Shown here: positions 30,872 through 38,534 of the stretch, one piece after another | How positions within the stretch are numbered: position 1 is the first letter of the stretch | Layout of the letters: each line of letters starts with the position of its first letter | Assembly (NCBI GenBank): GCA_028292745.1 | Contig: JAQGLT010000101.1 | Span: forward strand, 1-43,983 | DNA: 43,983 nucleotides | Direction: 5' to 3' | Source: Polaromonas sp. | GTDB lineage: Bacteria > Pseudomonadota > Gammaproteobacteria > Burkholderiales > Burkholderiaceae_C | Made by a program: the position numbers and the translations under genes | Notes under the pieces: generated by a model | Told to the model about the DNA's origin: nothing | Database searches by the model: none | Seen by the model: the letters and a program-made list of their open reading frames with translations, nothing else

Positions 30872-30936
30872 ATTTTAGCGGCAAAGCTTGTCTGTGCAAA
30901 CATAGGCTTGACAATGTTTGCCTAAGCAAGTAAAAT
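30872..30936. promoter_or_regulatory. Divergent promoters and operator between the ABC exporter and marR
   Basis: Plus strand: TTGACA (30908-30913), 17 nt, TAAAAT (30931-30936), then 6 nt to the marR ATG. Minus strand: TTGCAC (complement of 30894-30899), 16 nt, TAAAAT (complement of 30872-30877), then 6 nt to the exporter ATG. Between them is the inverted repeat GCAAACAT (30896-30903)/ATGTTTGC (30914-30921), with weaker symmetry out to CTTG/CAAG. It covers both -35 regions, an ideal place for a dimeric repressor. Confidence 0.8.
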
Positions 30937-30942
30937 TCAACC

Positions 30943-31473
30943 ATGGACAACAAGCTCCCATGCAACCCCTTTATCGATGCGCTGTCGAGTCCGCTGGTCG
31001 ACTTCTACCAGGCCAAGGGCTATGCGCCTGACGACAGCGTTGGCTACCTGATGCGCCGCATCATTTCACTGATGGCGCAAGGCGTCGAGCGTGAACTCGA
31101 ACCCACCGGTCTGACCAATGCGCAGTGGGTGCCGATGCTCAAGCTCTACATGGGCCGGGCGTCCACGGCGGCCGAGCTGGCGCGCCAGTGCGCTTTGGAC
31201 GCCGGTTCGATGACGCGATTGCTGGACCGCCTCGAAGCCAAGCAGCTTTGCCGCCGCATTCGCTCCGATGACGACCGCCGTGTGGTGAACCTGGAGCTGA
31301 CCGAGGCCGGCCGTGCGGCGGCCAAGGAAATTCCGGGCATTCTTTGCGGCATGCAAAACGCGTTGCTGGCCGGTTTTTCAGTTGAAGAATGGCAAACCCT
31401 CCAATCTTTATTGCGGCGCATGCTCGACACGGCGCAAGCAATGCAAACACAGGCAGAGAAAAATGAAACATAA
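30943..31473 (+). CDS. MarR-family transcriptional regulator
   Basis: 176 aa. Winged-helix core: helices from ~34, recognition helix about 84-102 (ALDAGSMTRLLDRLEAKQL), wing with RSDDDRRVVNLELTEAGRA (107-125), the signature MarR segment. A 30-residue N-terminal extension (MDNKLPCNPFIDALSSPLVDFYQAKGYAPD) precedes the fold. There is no Shine-Dalgarno; the predicted transcription start coincides with ATG 30943. It probably represses itself and the divergent exporter, released by a small ligand (family knowledge plus inference). Confidence 0.93.
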   Translation: MDNKLPCNPFIDALSSPLVDFYQAKGYAPDDSVGYLMRRIISLMAQGVERELEPTGLTNAQWVPMLKLYMGRASTAAELARQCALDAGSMTRLLDRLEAKQLCRRIRSDDDRRVVNLELTEAGRAAAKEIPGILCGMQNALLAGFSVEEWQTLQSLLRRMLDTAQAMQTQAEKNET

Positions 31474-31636
31474 CCATTGCATGCAGCTGTGCGGCAGCGG
31501 TCCCACGGCTGCCTGGGAAGGCGAGATGTCAGGCCAACCCTTGATGCCTTTGTGGAAGGCTTTGCTGCGCATGGCGCTGGTGACGATGGCCGGGCTGGTG
31601 GCCGCTGGATTGATGGCCACGGGCATGGCTGGCTGA
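31463..31636 (+). CDS. Possible small membrane protein after marR
   Basis: An ORF of 57 codons overlapping the marR stop by 11 nt. A second in-frame start at 31526 has GGAAGG four bases upstream and gives a 36-residue peptide MSGQPLMPLWKALLRMALVTM... with a single membrane helix (LVTMAGLVAAGLMATGMAG). The N-terminal 21 codons look less protein-like, so the shorter form may be the real one. Family unknown. Its overlap with marR suggests co-expression. Confidence 0.4.
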   Translation: MKHNHCMQLCGSGPTAAWEGEMSGQPLMPLWKALLRMALVTMAGLVAAGLMATGMAG

Positions 31637-31721
31637 CCTGCTAGGCCCGCCGGGGCCTGGTGGTGATTGCCAGCGAACCCGGCTTTCGGTGATGCCCCGG
31701 GGCAGGGCGCCAGGTAGCCAC

Positions 31722-31778
31722 ACTACTACAAAAATGATAGCTGTTAGCGCATGTGGTGTAAGCGCTAGCCCCTCTTTT
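31722..31778 (+). repeat. Dispersed intergenic repeat, copy C
   Basis: Shares TAGCTG, GCATGT, GTA and GCGC blocks in order with copies A and B. It contains a clear hairpin, GTTAGCGC (31743-31750) with GCGCTAGC (31762-31769), around an 11-nt loop ending in GTGTAA, followed by a T-rich stretch (CTCTTTTTG), so it could work as a terminator for the marR unit. Confidence 0.55.
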
Positions 31779-31902
31779 TGTCTTAAATGACGTGCAGTCA
31801 CTCCAAGGCATGACGACGCCATGTTTTTATCTTATTGAAGGCACCCTCAGCTTGGCCAACGCCTGTATTTTTAGCGGGGCAGGGTTCTCCAGACGCAACC
31901 TG

Positions 31903-32937
31903 TCACGGCGGGGTCTGAACTGCCGGGGCGGCCTCGGGCGATTGCACCACTGCCGCCGCAATTTCCATCGATCGCAGCCGCAAGGCAGGGTCAAAGACAT
32001 CGCTCACCAACATGAATTCATCCGCATCGGTCGCCTGTCGAAGTGCGTGCAGACCCTGGCGAACCGTCTCGGGGCCGCCAATGACGGCCGCGGCAAGAAA
32101 GTCATCGATGGCGGCACGCTCTTGCGGTTGCAGCTGGGCCGCGAAATTTGCCACCGGTGGCTGCAGCCCCCGGCGGTCGCCACGCAAAATGCCCAGCACC
32201 CGCTGGTAGGTGCTGCTTGCCAGGTATTCGGCTTCCTCGTCCGTCGGTGCGGCAATCAGCGGCACGCCAATCGTGACATACGGCTTGGCCAGCGTGGCCG
32301 AGGGTCGGAAGTTCTGTCTGTACAGACGCAAGGCCTGCAGCAGCAGGCTGGGCGCAAAGTGCGAAGCAAATGCATAAGGCAAGCCACGCTCGGCCGCCAG
32401 CTGCGCTGAAAACAAGCTGGAGCCCAGGAGCCAGATCGGCACGTTGGTGCCCGCGCCGGGCATGGCAATCAGGCGCTGGCCCGGTTGGGCTGGCGCCAGC
32501 AGGCGTTGCAGTTCCGCGACATCCTGGGGGAAATCGTCCGCTGTTTCCACACGTTCGCGCCGCAGCGCGCGCATCGTCGCGGGGTCCGTGCCCGGCGCCC
32601 GGCCCAGGCCCAGGTCGATGCGGCCCGGATACAGCTCGGCCAGTGTCCCAAAGGCCTCGGCCACCACCAGCGGCGCATGATTAGGCAGCATCACGCCGCC
32701 GGAGCCAACACGCAGGGTGCTGGTGCCGCCCGCGATATAACCGACCAGCACCGCCGTGGCCGAGCTGGCGATGCCCTGCATGTTGTGATGCTCTGCCAGC
32801 CAGTAGCGGATAAACCCCAAGCGCTCGGCATGCTGAGCGGTGCGCAGTGAAATCGCCAGCGCCTCCGCCACCGTCCCGCCTTCACGTACGGCAACAAGAT
32901 CGAGCATGGACAAGGCAAGGTGATTAAGTGGATTCAT
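31903..32937 (-). CDS. Luciferase-like (LLM class) flavin-dependent monooxygenase
   Basis: 344 aa from ATG 32937 ([22 protein letters not shown]); the frame opens 16 codons earlier without similarity. TIM-barrel features of the MsnO8/YhbW-like group: [42 protein letters not shown] and [18 protein letters not shown]. Such proteins use FMNH2 and O2; the substrate cannot be inferred. It stands alone: the downstream side carries repeat C and marR on the other strand, and the upstream gene is 125 nt away. Confidence 0.88.
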   Translation of the reverse strand: MNPLNHLALSMLDLVAVREGGTVAEALAISLRTAQHAERLGFIRYWLAEHHNMQGIASSATAVLVGYIAGGTSTLRVGSGGVMLPNHAPLVVAEAFGTLAELYPGRIDLGLGRAPGTDPATMRALRRERVETADDFPQDVAELQRLLAPAQPGQRLIAMPGAGTNVPIWLLGSSLFSAQLAAERGLPYAFASHFAPSLLLQALRLYRQNFRPSATLAKPYVTIGVPLIAAPTDEEAEYLASSTYQRVLGILRGDRRGLQPPVANFAAQLQPQERAAIDDFLAAAVIGGPETVRQGLHALRQATDADEFMLVSDVFDPALRLRSMEIAAAVVQSPEAAPAVQTPP

Positions 32938-33062
32938 TCCAGCGATTGTGCTGTGTTGTGGCTGCCCGCACAGCCTTGGGGACACTTGGGCCTGTGCCAG
33001 TCCGCTTCGGCGAAACGCCCGGCTGTCTGAATGCAGCCTGCACTTGCCTGCCGCAGCCCTCT

Positions 33063-34172
33063 TCAGAGCCGCAGCGGCTGTCCGTAACCCGTCATTTCCA
33101 GGTAGCCCATGCCGGCGCGCCTGCCCTGTCTGTCAGACAGTTCGCTCAGGCCTTCCCAGTAAATGGACCCGGTGGAACCTCTGCTGTCGAGCTCCTGGTT
33201 GTCAATCACGGCCTTGACCTTATAAGTTGCAACAGGCGTGCGAACGAGCCATTGCACGGGGTAGGTGATTTGCGTCAGTGGGCTTTTCCAGTTCCGCTCG
33301 GGCTTGAAGACAACTTCGTTGGAATCGAATGCACGAAGTTCTCCCCGCGATGACCTGAAAGAGCCGCCCGTCCAGACCGCATTCCCGTATTTGTCCCGCA
33401 GCCGAAACGCCGTCAGCGCACTTCCATCGTCCAGGTTCATGCCGATCCAGTCCCAACCCACCGCGCTCGGATGCAGCACTTCCTGGCTCCACTCATGGTC
33501 CAGCCAAGCCTTGCCGGCGACGTTGAACGTTTGTCCCTTGAGCTGCAGGCTGCCCCGGGTAGCCAGTTGCGGCTGGCTGTAGTAATAGCTTGCCTGCCGC
33601 TCTTCAGGCCCTTTGCGTGACAAACCTTGCTGGCCCTGCAGCAGCACAGCTTGTGTTTCCTCGAACTGCAGGCTGAGCGCGAAATCGTCGGCAGTCAGCA
33701 GGGCGGCGTAGCGTGTGCCGTCAGCTTTCAGCGTCCAGTCGCGCAGCTTGATCGCCATGTCCTGCTCGCTCGCAAAGGCAATGCCAAAGCCCGCGCGCGC
33801 GATTCGCTGGTCATGCCAGAGTTTCTGTCCTTGGACATCGGTGATGGCGGCATGGGCAAAAAGCAATTGCCTGGCTGCGAATTCCGATGCCATGTCTTGC
33901 GTGCCTTCTGGGCGCGAACGAAAGAAGGTGAGCTGAAAACCGAAAGTGCGGCTGTCGGCTTCTTTGGAGGCCGCATGTCCGGTGATGTACCACCATTCAG
34001 TGCGGAATTCGGGATGCGAGCCCCTGTCGCGCGGAAACGCCAGCGTCCTGGCGGCAAGCGCATGCGCCTGCCCGTGTTTTCCCATCAGTCCTGCCAGTCC
34101 AGCAATTGCGCTCAGGCTGCCGGACAACAGGTTTCGCCGGCTGTGGCTCTGGATCAACTTCGGTGGTTGCAT
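33063..34172 (-). CDS. AttH/CrtC-like (lipocalin-type) exported protein with Tat signal
   Basis: 369 aa from ATG 34172 ([19 protein letters not shown]). The SRRNLL motif followed by a hydrophobic stretch ([13 protein letters not shown]) is a Tat-type signal, so the protein is exported folded. The mature part has the signature [12 protein letters not shown] of the carotenoid 1,2-hydratase/AttH superfamily, [24 protein letters not shown] in the middle and YWEGLSEL near the end: two lipocalin-like beta barrels. It is often annotated as hydroxyneurosporene synthase, but no carotenoid genes are near, so lipid-like ligand handling is likelier (inference). No good ribosome-binding site is seen; the start may be coupled to the TM2 gene 25 nt upstream. 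Confidence 0.85.
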   Translation of the reverse strand: MQPPKLIQSHSRRNLLSGSLSAIAGLAGLMGKHGQAHALAARTLAFPRDRGSHPEFRTEWWYITGHAASKEADSRTFGFQLTFFRSRPEGTQDMASEFAARQLLFAHAAITDVQGQKLWHDQRIARAGFGIAFASEQDMAIKLRDWTLKADGTRYAALLTADDFALSLQFEETQAVLLQGQQGLSRKGPEERQASYYYSQPQLATRGSLQLKGQTFNVAGKAWLDHEWSQEVLHPSAVGWDWIGMNLDDGSALTAFRLRDKYGNAVWTGGSFRSSRGELRAFDSNEVVFKPERNWKSPLTQITYPVQWLVRTPVATYKVKAVIDNQELDSRGSTGSIYWEGLSELSDRQGRRAGMGYLEMTGYGQPLRL

Positions 34173-34197
34173 GTAGGAGGCCGGTCCACATTCCACG

Positions 34198-34656
34198 TCA
34201 CCGGCTGATTTTTTTCGCCTCTTCAACCTGGTATTCAAAATACCGCTGAAAACTGAAAGCAATGCTTGACATCAATGAAATGGTGCCAAAGAGTAAGGCA
34301 AACACGATCGCCCCCATCGTCAGCCAGCTGGTGTTTCCCGCCACTGCCTCGGGTGTGGCGGGGTTGTAGAGCGCATTCCATTTCTCCGGCGACATCAGGC
34401 CATAGTAAATCGCTGTCAAGGCAGTGCCTGCAAGCGTGAAACCCAGCAGTGGTATCAGCACCCAGGCCAGATGATCGTCCTGTCCATACAACTGCACGCG
34501 TTGGACACCCCACCAGCCCAGCGCGGCAACGACAGGATGGGCCCATGCCCACAAATCGCGCCACCCATACAGGTAAAAACGGTGCATTCCGAATTGCCCG
34601 CCAATGAACGCCAGCCAAGCAGCGAGTGTTTTGTTTTTCTGAATGGATGCTTTCAT
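34198..34656 (-). CDS. TM2/NINE-domain membrane protein
   Basis: 152 aa from ATG 34656 (MKASIQKNKTLAAWLAFIGGQFGMHRFYLYG). The N-terminal TM2 motif (two helices around GMHRFYLYGWRDLWAWAHP) is clear, followed by two further helices (~84-105 and ~128-150). Function unknown for the family. It is 4 nt after the acetyltransferase stop and 25 nt before the AttH-like gene, forming a three-gene minus-strand operon. Confidence 0.85.
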   Translation of the reverse strand: MKASIQKNKTLAAWLAFIGGQFGMHRFYLYGWRDLWAWAHPVVAALGWWGVQRVQLYGQDDHLAWVLIPLLGFTLAGTALTAIYYGLMSPEKWNALYNPATPEAVAGNTSWLTMGAIVFALLFGTISLMSSIAFSFQRYFEYQVEEAKKISR

Positions 34657-34660
34657 ACGG

Positions 34661-35200
34661 TCAATTATGAAACGAGTGCTCCGCCGGTGGCTCGGCGTTG
34701 CCATGGCCCAGGGTCTTTTGCATGATCACGATGTCGCGCCAGGCGCCGAATTTCCAGCCGCAGGCCTCGATGATTCCGACTTGCTGGAAACCCAGCGCCC
34801 GGTGCACCCCGACAGAGCCCGCATTGGCGGAGTCGCCAACAATCGCCATGACCTTGCGAATGCCCGCCGTTTCGCAGCGCGCCAACAGCTCTGCCAGCAA
34901 GGCGCGGCCAAGGCCGTTGCGTTGCGCGTCGGGCGCCAGGTAAATCGAGTCTTCGACTGAAAAACGATAGGCAGGGCGGGGCTTGAACCAGTTGCCATAG
35001 GCAAATCCCACGACGTTTCCCTCTTCCTCGGCAACCAGGTAGGGTAGCCCCTTGGCCAGTACATCGGCCCGCCGTGCGCGCATGTCATCCGTTTGCGGAG
35101 GCATGGTTTCAAAAGTGCCTGTGCCATGCAGCACATGGTGGGCGTAAATGGCCGTGACGGCGGCAATGTCATCGGCGCGGCTGGGGCGTATGAACGGCAT
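34661..35200 (-). CDS. GNAT N-acetyltransferase, phosphinothricin/amino-acid sulfone type
   Basis: 179 aa. MPFIRPSRADDIAAVTAIYAHHV at the start, acetyl-CoA motif A around QRNGLGRALL (93-102), and HRALGFQQVG (133-142) are typical of the pat/bar/MnaT group that acetylates phosphinothricin, methionine sulfone/sulfoximine or related amino acids. The C-terminal ~15 residues (GHGNAEPPAEHSFHN) are an extension. First gene of the TM2/AttH-like unit and divergent from rpsP. Confidence 0.9.
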   Translation of the reverse strand: MPFIRPSRADDIAAVTAIYAHHVLHGTGTFETMPPQTDDMRARRADVLAKGLPYLVAEEEGNVVGFAYGNWFKPRPAYRFSVEDSIYLAPDAQRNGLGRALLAELLARCETAGIRKVMAIVGDSANAGSVGVHRALGFQQVGIIEACGWKFGAWRDIVIMQKTLGHGNAEPPAEHSFHN

Positions 35201-35288
35201 GGTGAAAATTAAAATGTTGTTCTAGACGTGAGGGTTGAATAATGCGCAGCCTGATTTTCAGGCGCATGGTCACGGTTGACTATGCCGG

Positions 35289-35304
35289 GCTATAATCGCA
35301 GGCT
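35289..35304 (+). promoter_or_regulatory. Putative rpsP operon promoter
   Basis: GCTATAATC (35289-35297), 3 nt, GGCT (35301-35304), identical in layout to the rpsO site. TTGACT at 35276-35281 is too close (9 nt) to serve as the -35, and no other good -35 is visible. Confidence 0.6.
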
Positions 35305-35364
35305 TTGCAGCATTTCGCTGGCCGGGTGGCCATGTCGTGTGTCTCAAGCGCTGCAGGAATATTT

Positions 35365-35381
35365 GGGGTTATTTTTACCCC
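35365..35381 (+). promoter_or_regulatory. Hairpin in the rpsP leader
   Basis: GGGGT (35365-35369) pairs with ACCCC (35377-35381) around a U-rich TATTTTT loop, 18 nt before the rpsP ATG and just upstream of the AAGGA ribosome-binding site. A possible site of translational control; function unproven. Confidence 0.35.
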
Positions 35382-35399
35382 GCCACCCAAGGATAAATC

Positions 35400-35684
35400 A
35401 TGGTCGTCATCCGACTTTCACGCGGCGGTTCCAAGCATCGTCCTTTTTTCAATATCGTTGTGGCTGACAAACGCGTTCGCCGCGACGGCCGTTTTATCGA
35501 GCGCATCGGTTTTTATAATCCGATTGCCAAGGGCGGCGAGGAAGGACTGCGCATTGTGCAGGACCGTTTGACTCACTGGATCGGTGTTGGTGCCCAGGCA
35601 TCTCCTACTGTGTTGCGCCTCATCAAGCAAGGCGGCGCCACCGCTTCGGCACCTGCGGCCGTGGCCGAAGTTGCTGCTGCCTGA
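35400..35684 (+). CDS. rpsP: 30S ribosomal protein S16 (bS16)
   Basis: 94 aa. [41 protein letters not shown] is the family N-terminus; AAGGATAAATC precedes the ATG. The body is ~80 residues, with an extra Ala-rich tail ([17 protein letters not shown]). It helps fold the 5' domain of 16S rRNA. First gene of rpsP-rimM-trmD-rplS. Confidence 0.98.
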   Translation: MVVIRLSRGGSKHRPFFNIVVADKRVRRDGRFIERIGFYNPIAKGGEEGLRIVQDRLTHWIGVGAQASPTVLRLIKQGGATASAPAAVAEVAAA

Positions 35685-35700
35685 TCTTTAGCGCATTCAA

Positions 35701-36312
35701 ATGCAGCTTGGCTTGCCACCACCGTCTCTGGGGTTGACATCATCAACCCTGCCTGACGATGCGTTGGAAGTCGGGCGTATTCTGGATGCCTGGGGTGTCA
35801 AGGGCTGGGTCAAAATCCTGCCGCACAGCACCGATCCGGAAGCACTTTTTTCCGCCAAGTCCTGGTTTTTGCAAGTCCCCGAGGCTAAATTTCGGCCCGG
35901 GTTCACTGCATTTACCGGGACGGTATGCTTGAAAGTTGACGAGGCCAAGATTCATTCTGGCACCGTGGTCGCCAAGTTTGCCGAATTTGATGACCGAAAT
36001 TTGGCGGAAGCCTTACGAGGCGCCCGGATTTTTCTCTCGCGCAGCAGCTTTCCGGCGGCTTGTGCCGATGAATATTACTGGGTAGATCTAATCGGCCTGA
36101 ATGTAATCAATCGGGAAGGGGTTGCATTGGGGCGCGTACGCGATCTGATGGCCACCGGTCCGCATTCTGTGCTGTGCATCGAATACCCCAGCTGTCAGGA
36201 AGACGGAACCATCATCACTGCCGAGCGTATGATTCCTTTTGTCTCGGTGTATGTCGATGCCGTGGATATTCCTGGCAAATCCATTACTGTTGACTGGCAG
36301 CCCGACTATTGA
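35701..36312 (+). CDS. rimM: Ribosome maturation factor RimM
   Basis: 203 aa. N-terminal beta-barrel domain with LEVGRILDAWGVKGWVKILPHSTDPE, then the PRC-barrel-like domain (YYWVDLIGLNVINREGVALGRVRDL) and C-terminal ERMIPFVSVYVDAVDIPGKSITVDW. It binds S19 and assists 30S head maturation. The ~20-residue N-terminal lead is longer than in E. coli; a start nearer residue 20 is not excluded. 16 nt after rpsP. Confidence 0.96.
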   Translation: MQLGLPPPSLGLTSSTLPDDALEVGRILDAWGVKGWVKILPHSTDPEALFSAKSWFLQVPEAKFRPGFTAFTGTVCLKVDEAKIHSGTVVAKFAEFDDRNLAEALRGARIFLSRSSFPAACADEYYWVDLIGLNVINREGVALGRVRDLMATGPHSVLCIEYPSCQEDGTIITAERMIPFVSVYVDAVDIPGKSITVDWQPDY

Positions 36313-36365
36313 GTTTGCCTGCAACCTCACGGCGCAATGCCCTGATTTAGTCAAAGTAGTTTTCA

Positions 36366-37157
36366 ATGCGCTTTGATGTCATCACCTTATTCCCCGAGCT
36401 TTTTGCCCCTTTTCTGACGAGCGGCGTCACACGCCGTGCTTACGAGTCTGGCGTTGTTGAGGTCAGGCTCTGGAATCCCCGAGATTTCGCCGAAGGCAGC
36501 TACCGCCGGGTGGATGATCGACCCTTCGGCGGTGGCCCCGGCATGGTGATGCTGGCCGAGCCGCTGACCTTGTGCCTTGAGCAGCTTCGCGCCGACCGTG
36601 CCACCTGTGGGGCGCCAGAGGCGCCCACGGTGCTTTTCTCTCCTGTGGGCGCGGTTCTGAACCATGCCAGCGTTGAGGCCTGGTCGGCCAGCAGTAAAGG
36701 CGCTGTACTGATTTGCGGGCGTTACGAGGGCTTGGACCAGCGCTTTATTGATACCCATGTCGATTGCCAGGTCAGTCTTGGGGATTTTGTGCTGTCCGGT
36801 GGAGAAATAGCCGCCATGGCTCTGCTCGATGCTGTAGCCCGGCTTCAGCCCGGGGTGCTGAACGACGAAGGCAGCCATCAACTGGACAGTTTTAATCCGG
36901 CGCTGGACGGCTTGCTTGATTGTCCTCATTACACCCGTCCCGAATCCTGGCGTGGGCTTTCCGTGCCCCCGGTTCTGATGTCCGGCAACCATGCCCATAT
37001 CGAACGCTGGCGCCGTGAGCAACGGCTGGCTTTGACCCAGCGCCAGCGTCCTGAACTGGTAAGGGCGGCTCGTAGGGCAGGAAACTTGACTGCGGAGGAT
37101 GAGAGTTTTTTAGTGAGCTTGCCGAAAAATTCTGGTTCTGACACCGAATTGCTATAA
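36366..37157 (+). CDS. trmD: tRNA (guanine-N1)-methyltransferase TrmD
   Basis: 263 aa SPOUT enzyme making m1G37 with S-adenosylmethionine. MRFDVITLFPELFAPF start; DRPFGGGPGMVMLAEPL; the trefoil-knot cofactor site LICGRYEGLDQRFIDTHVDCQVSLGDFVLSGGE (central part); and C-terminal SGNHAHIERWRREQRL. 53 nt after rimM. The final codons CTA TAA overlap a TATAAT box for rplS. Confidence 0.98.
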   Translation: MRFDVITLFPELFAPFLTSGVTRRAYESGVVEVRLWNPRDFAEGSYRRVDDRPFGGGPGMVMLAEPLTLCLEQLRADRATCGAPEAPTVLFSPVGAVLNHASVEAWSASSKGAVLICGRYEGLDQRFIDTHVDCQVSLGDFVLSGGEIAAMALLDAVARLQPGVLNDEGSHQLDSFNPALDGLLDCPHYTRPESWRGLSVPPVLMSGNHAHIERWRREQRLALTQRQRPELVRAARRAGNLTAEDESFLVSLPKNSGSDTELL

Positions 37158-37166
37158 TCATGGGCT
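37130..37166 (+). promoter_or_regulatory. Putative internal promoter for rplS
   Basis: TTCTGG (37130-37135), 17 nt, TATAAT (37153-37158) with an extended TGC before it; GCTATAATC (37151-37159) is followed after 3 nt by GGCT (37163-37166), the same composite as at rpsO and rpsP. It overlaps the trmD stop and lies 115 nt before rplS. Confidence 0.65.
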
Positions 37167-37280
37167 TTTCGATCCTCTGGCGGCCACTGCAACCATCTGA
37201 TGAAGCTTCGGATGCATCCATGGATTTGCGGTCTTTAGCGTAGCGCGTGTATGAGCGAAATTTAAGTTAGATCGAATATC

Positions 37281-37673
37281 ATGAATCTGATTCAGACTCT
37301 TGAGCAGGAAGAAATTGCCCGCTTGAACAAAACCATTCCCGTTTATGCGCCAGGCGACACCGTGGTCGTGAGCGTGAATGTGGTTGAAGGTACCCGCAAA
37401 CGGTTGCAGGCTTTTGAGGGCGTTGTGATTGCCAAGCGCAATCGCGGTCTCAACTCCAGCTTTATCGTCCGGAAAATTTCCAATGGCGAAGGCGTCGAGC
37501 GTACGTTCCAGGTTTACAGCCCGCTAATTGCCAAGATCGAAGTGAAGCGCCGCGGTGACGTCCGTCGCGCCAAACTGTACTATCTGCGCAGCCGCAGCGG
37601 CAAGTCTGCACGTATCAAGGAAAAGCTGGGCATCAAAGCTGTTAAAGCCGCTCAGGCTGCCCCTGCCGCGTAA
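37281..37673 (+). CDS. rplS: 50S ribosomal protein L19 (bL19)
   Basis: 130 aa. [30 protein letters not shown] start, [43 protein letters not shown] core and [18 protein letters not shown]-terminal region, plus a short Ala-rich tail. It sits at the 30S-50S interface. 123 nt after trmD with its own putative promoter; a strong terminator follows. Confidence 0.98.
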   Translation: MNLIQTLEQEEIARLNKTIPVYAPGDTVVVSVNVVEGTRKRLQAFEGVVIAKRNRGLNSSFIVRKISNGEGVERTFQVYSPLIAKIEVKRRGDVRRAKLYYLRSRSGKSARIKEKLGIKAVKAAQAAPAA

Positions 37674-37689
37674 AGTAGCTACTGACTTG

Positions 37690-37718
37690 AAAAGCCGCTC
37701 CATCGAGCGGCTTTTTTT
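37690..37718 (+). terminator. Rho-independent terminator after rplS
   Basis: GCCGCTC (37694-37700), CATC loop, GAGCGGC (37705-37711), then seven Ts (37712-37718) with AAAA on the left side. A textbook intrinsic terminator 17 nt after the rplS stop. Confidence 0.95.
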
Positions 37719-37762
37719 ATGCCTGTTATCGTGTTTCCTCATGATCCTCATGAAAATCCGCC

Positions 37763-38461
37763 ATGCCTTTGCCTGTGTTTGACCCTCGCTCCATTCCCAT
37801 ATCCGGCATAGACAGCCACCTCGCCGGCGTGGCGCTGGACCGTTTGACACCGCAGGCACTCCGCCAGCGGTTCCGACATCCGCCCCTCTGGGCACCCGAA
37901 CACAGTGTGGAGAAAAGTTTTTCCGACCGGCAACCCGCGCTTGCGTCGGTTTTACTGCCACTGGTCATGAGAGAGGAACTCATGTTGCTGCTGACCGAGC
38001 GATCGCACAACCTGTCTACGCATTCAGGCCAGATTGCGTTTCCCGGTGGGCGGACGGACGACAGCGATCAAGATGCAGTCGATACCGCTTTGCGGGAAGC
38101 CGAGGAAGAAATTGCCTTGCCACGCCATCATGTGGAGGTGTTGGGAACCTTGCCAACTTATGTCACCGGGTCGGCCTTCATCATCACGCCGGTTGTGGCA
38201 CTGGTCAGGCCAGGTTTTGAACTCAGGCCCAACCCTGGCGAGGTGGCCGATGTGTTTGAAGTTCCACTGAACTATTTGATGAATCCTGCGCATCACCGGC
38301 GTCATGAAAGCGAGTTTGACGGCGTGTTTCGGCAGTGGCTTTCGATGCCCTATACCGAGCCAGCGGACGAAGCTTGTCTGGCCAGCGAATCAAGGGAGCG
38401 TTACATCTGGGGGGCGACTGCGGGCATGCTTCGAAACTTCTATCGTTTCTTGAGCGCCTAG
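37763..38461 (+). CDS. NUDIX hydrolase, CoA pyrophosphatase type (NudL-like)
   Basis: 232 aa. The family-specific motif LLTERSHNLSTHSGQIAFPGG (about 77-96) precedes a Nudix region ending TALREAEEEIAL (108-119), with the metal-binding Glu residues 112, 114-116. Members cleave coenzyme A or acyl-CoA to phosphopantetheine and 3',5'-ADP. The N-terminal ~55 residues are the usual lead of this family in betaproteobacteria. It follows the rplS terminator. Confidence 0.9.
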   Translation: MPLPVFDPRSIPISGIDSHLAGVALDRLTPQALRQRFRHPPLWAPEHSVEKSFSDRQPALASVLLPLVMREELMLLLTERSHNLSTHSGQIAFPGGRTDDSDQDAVDTALREAEEEIALPRHHVEVLGTLPTYVTGSAFIITPVVALVRPGFELRPNPGEVADVFEVPLNYLMNPAHHRRHESEFDGVFRQWLSMPYTEPADEACLASESRERYIWGATAGMLRNFYRFLSA

Positions 38462-38534
38462 GTGCAAAGCTGGCCCCGGGATACAGGAAGCAACAGGATT
38501 CGGATTAACCGGGTTTGCGCCGTTATGATTTGGC

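Noticed and set aside
33063..34172. Annotating the AttH-like gene as carotenoid hydratase (crtC)
   Set aside because: Only the superfamily signature is seen; no carotenoid genes occur in the window.
35276..35296. TTGACT and TATAAT as a sigma-70 pair before rpsP
   Set aside because: Only 9 nt separate them; TTGACT cannot be the -35 of this -10.
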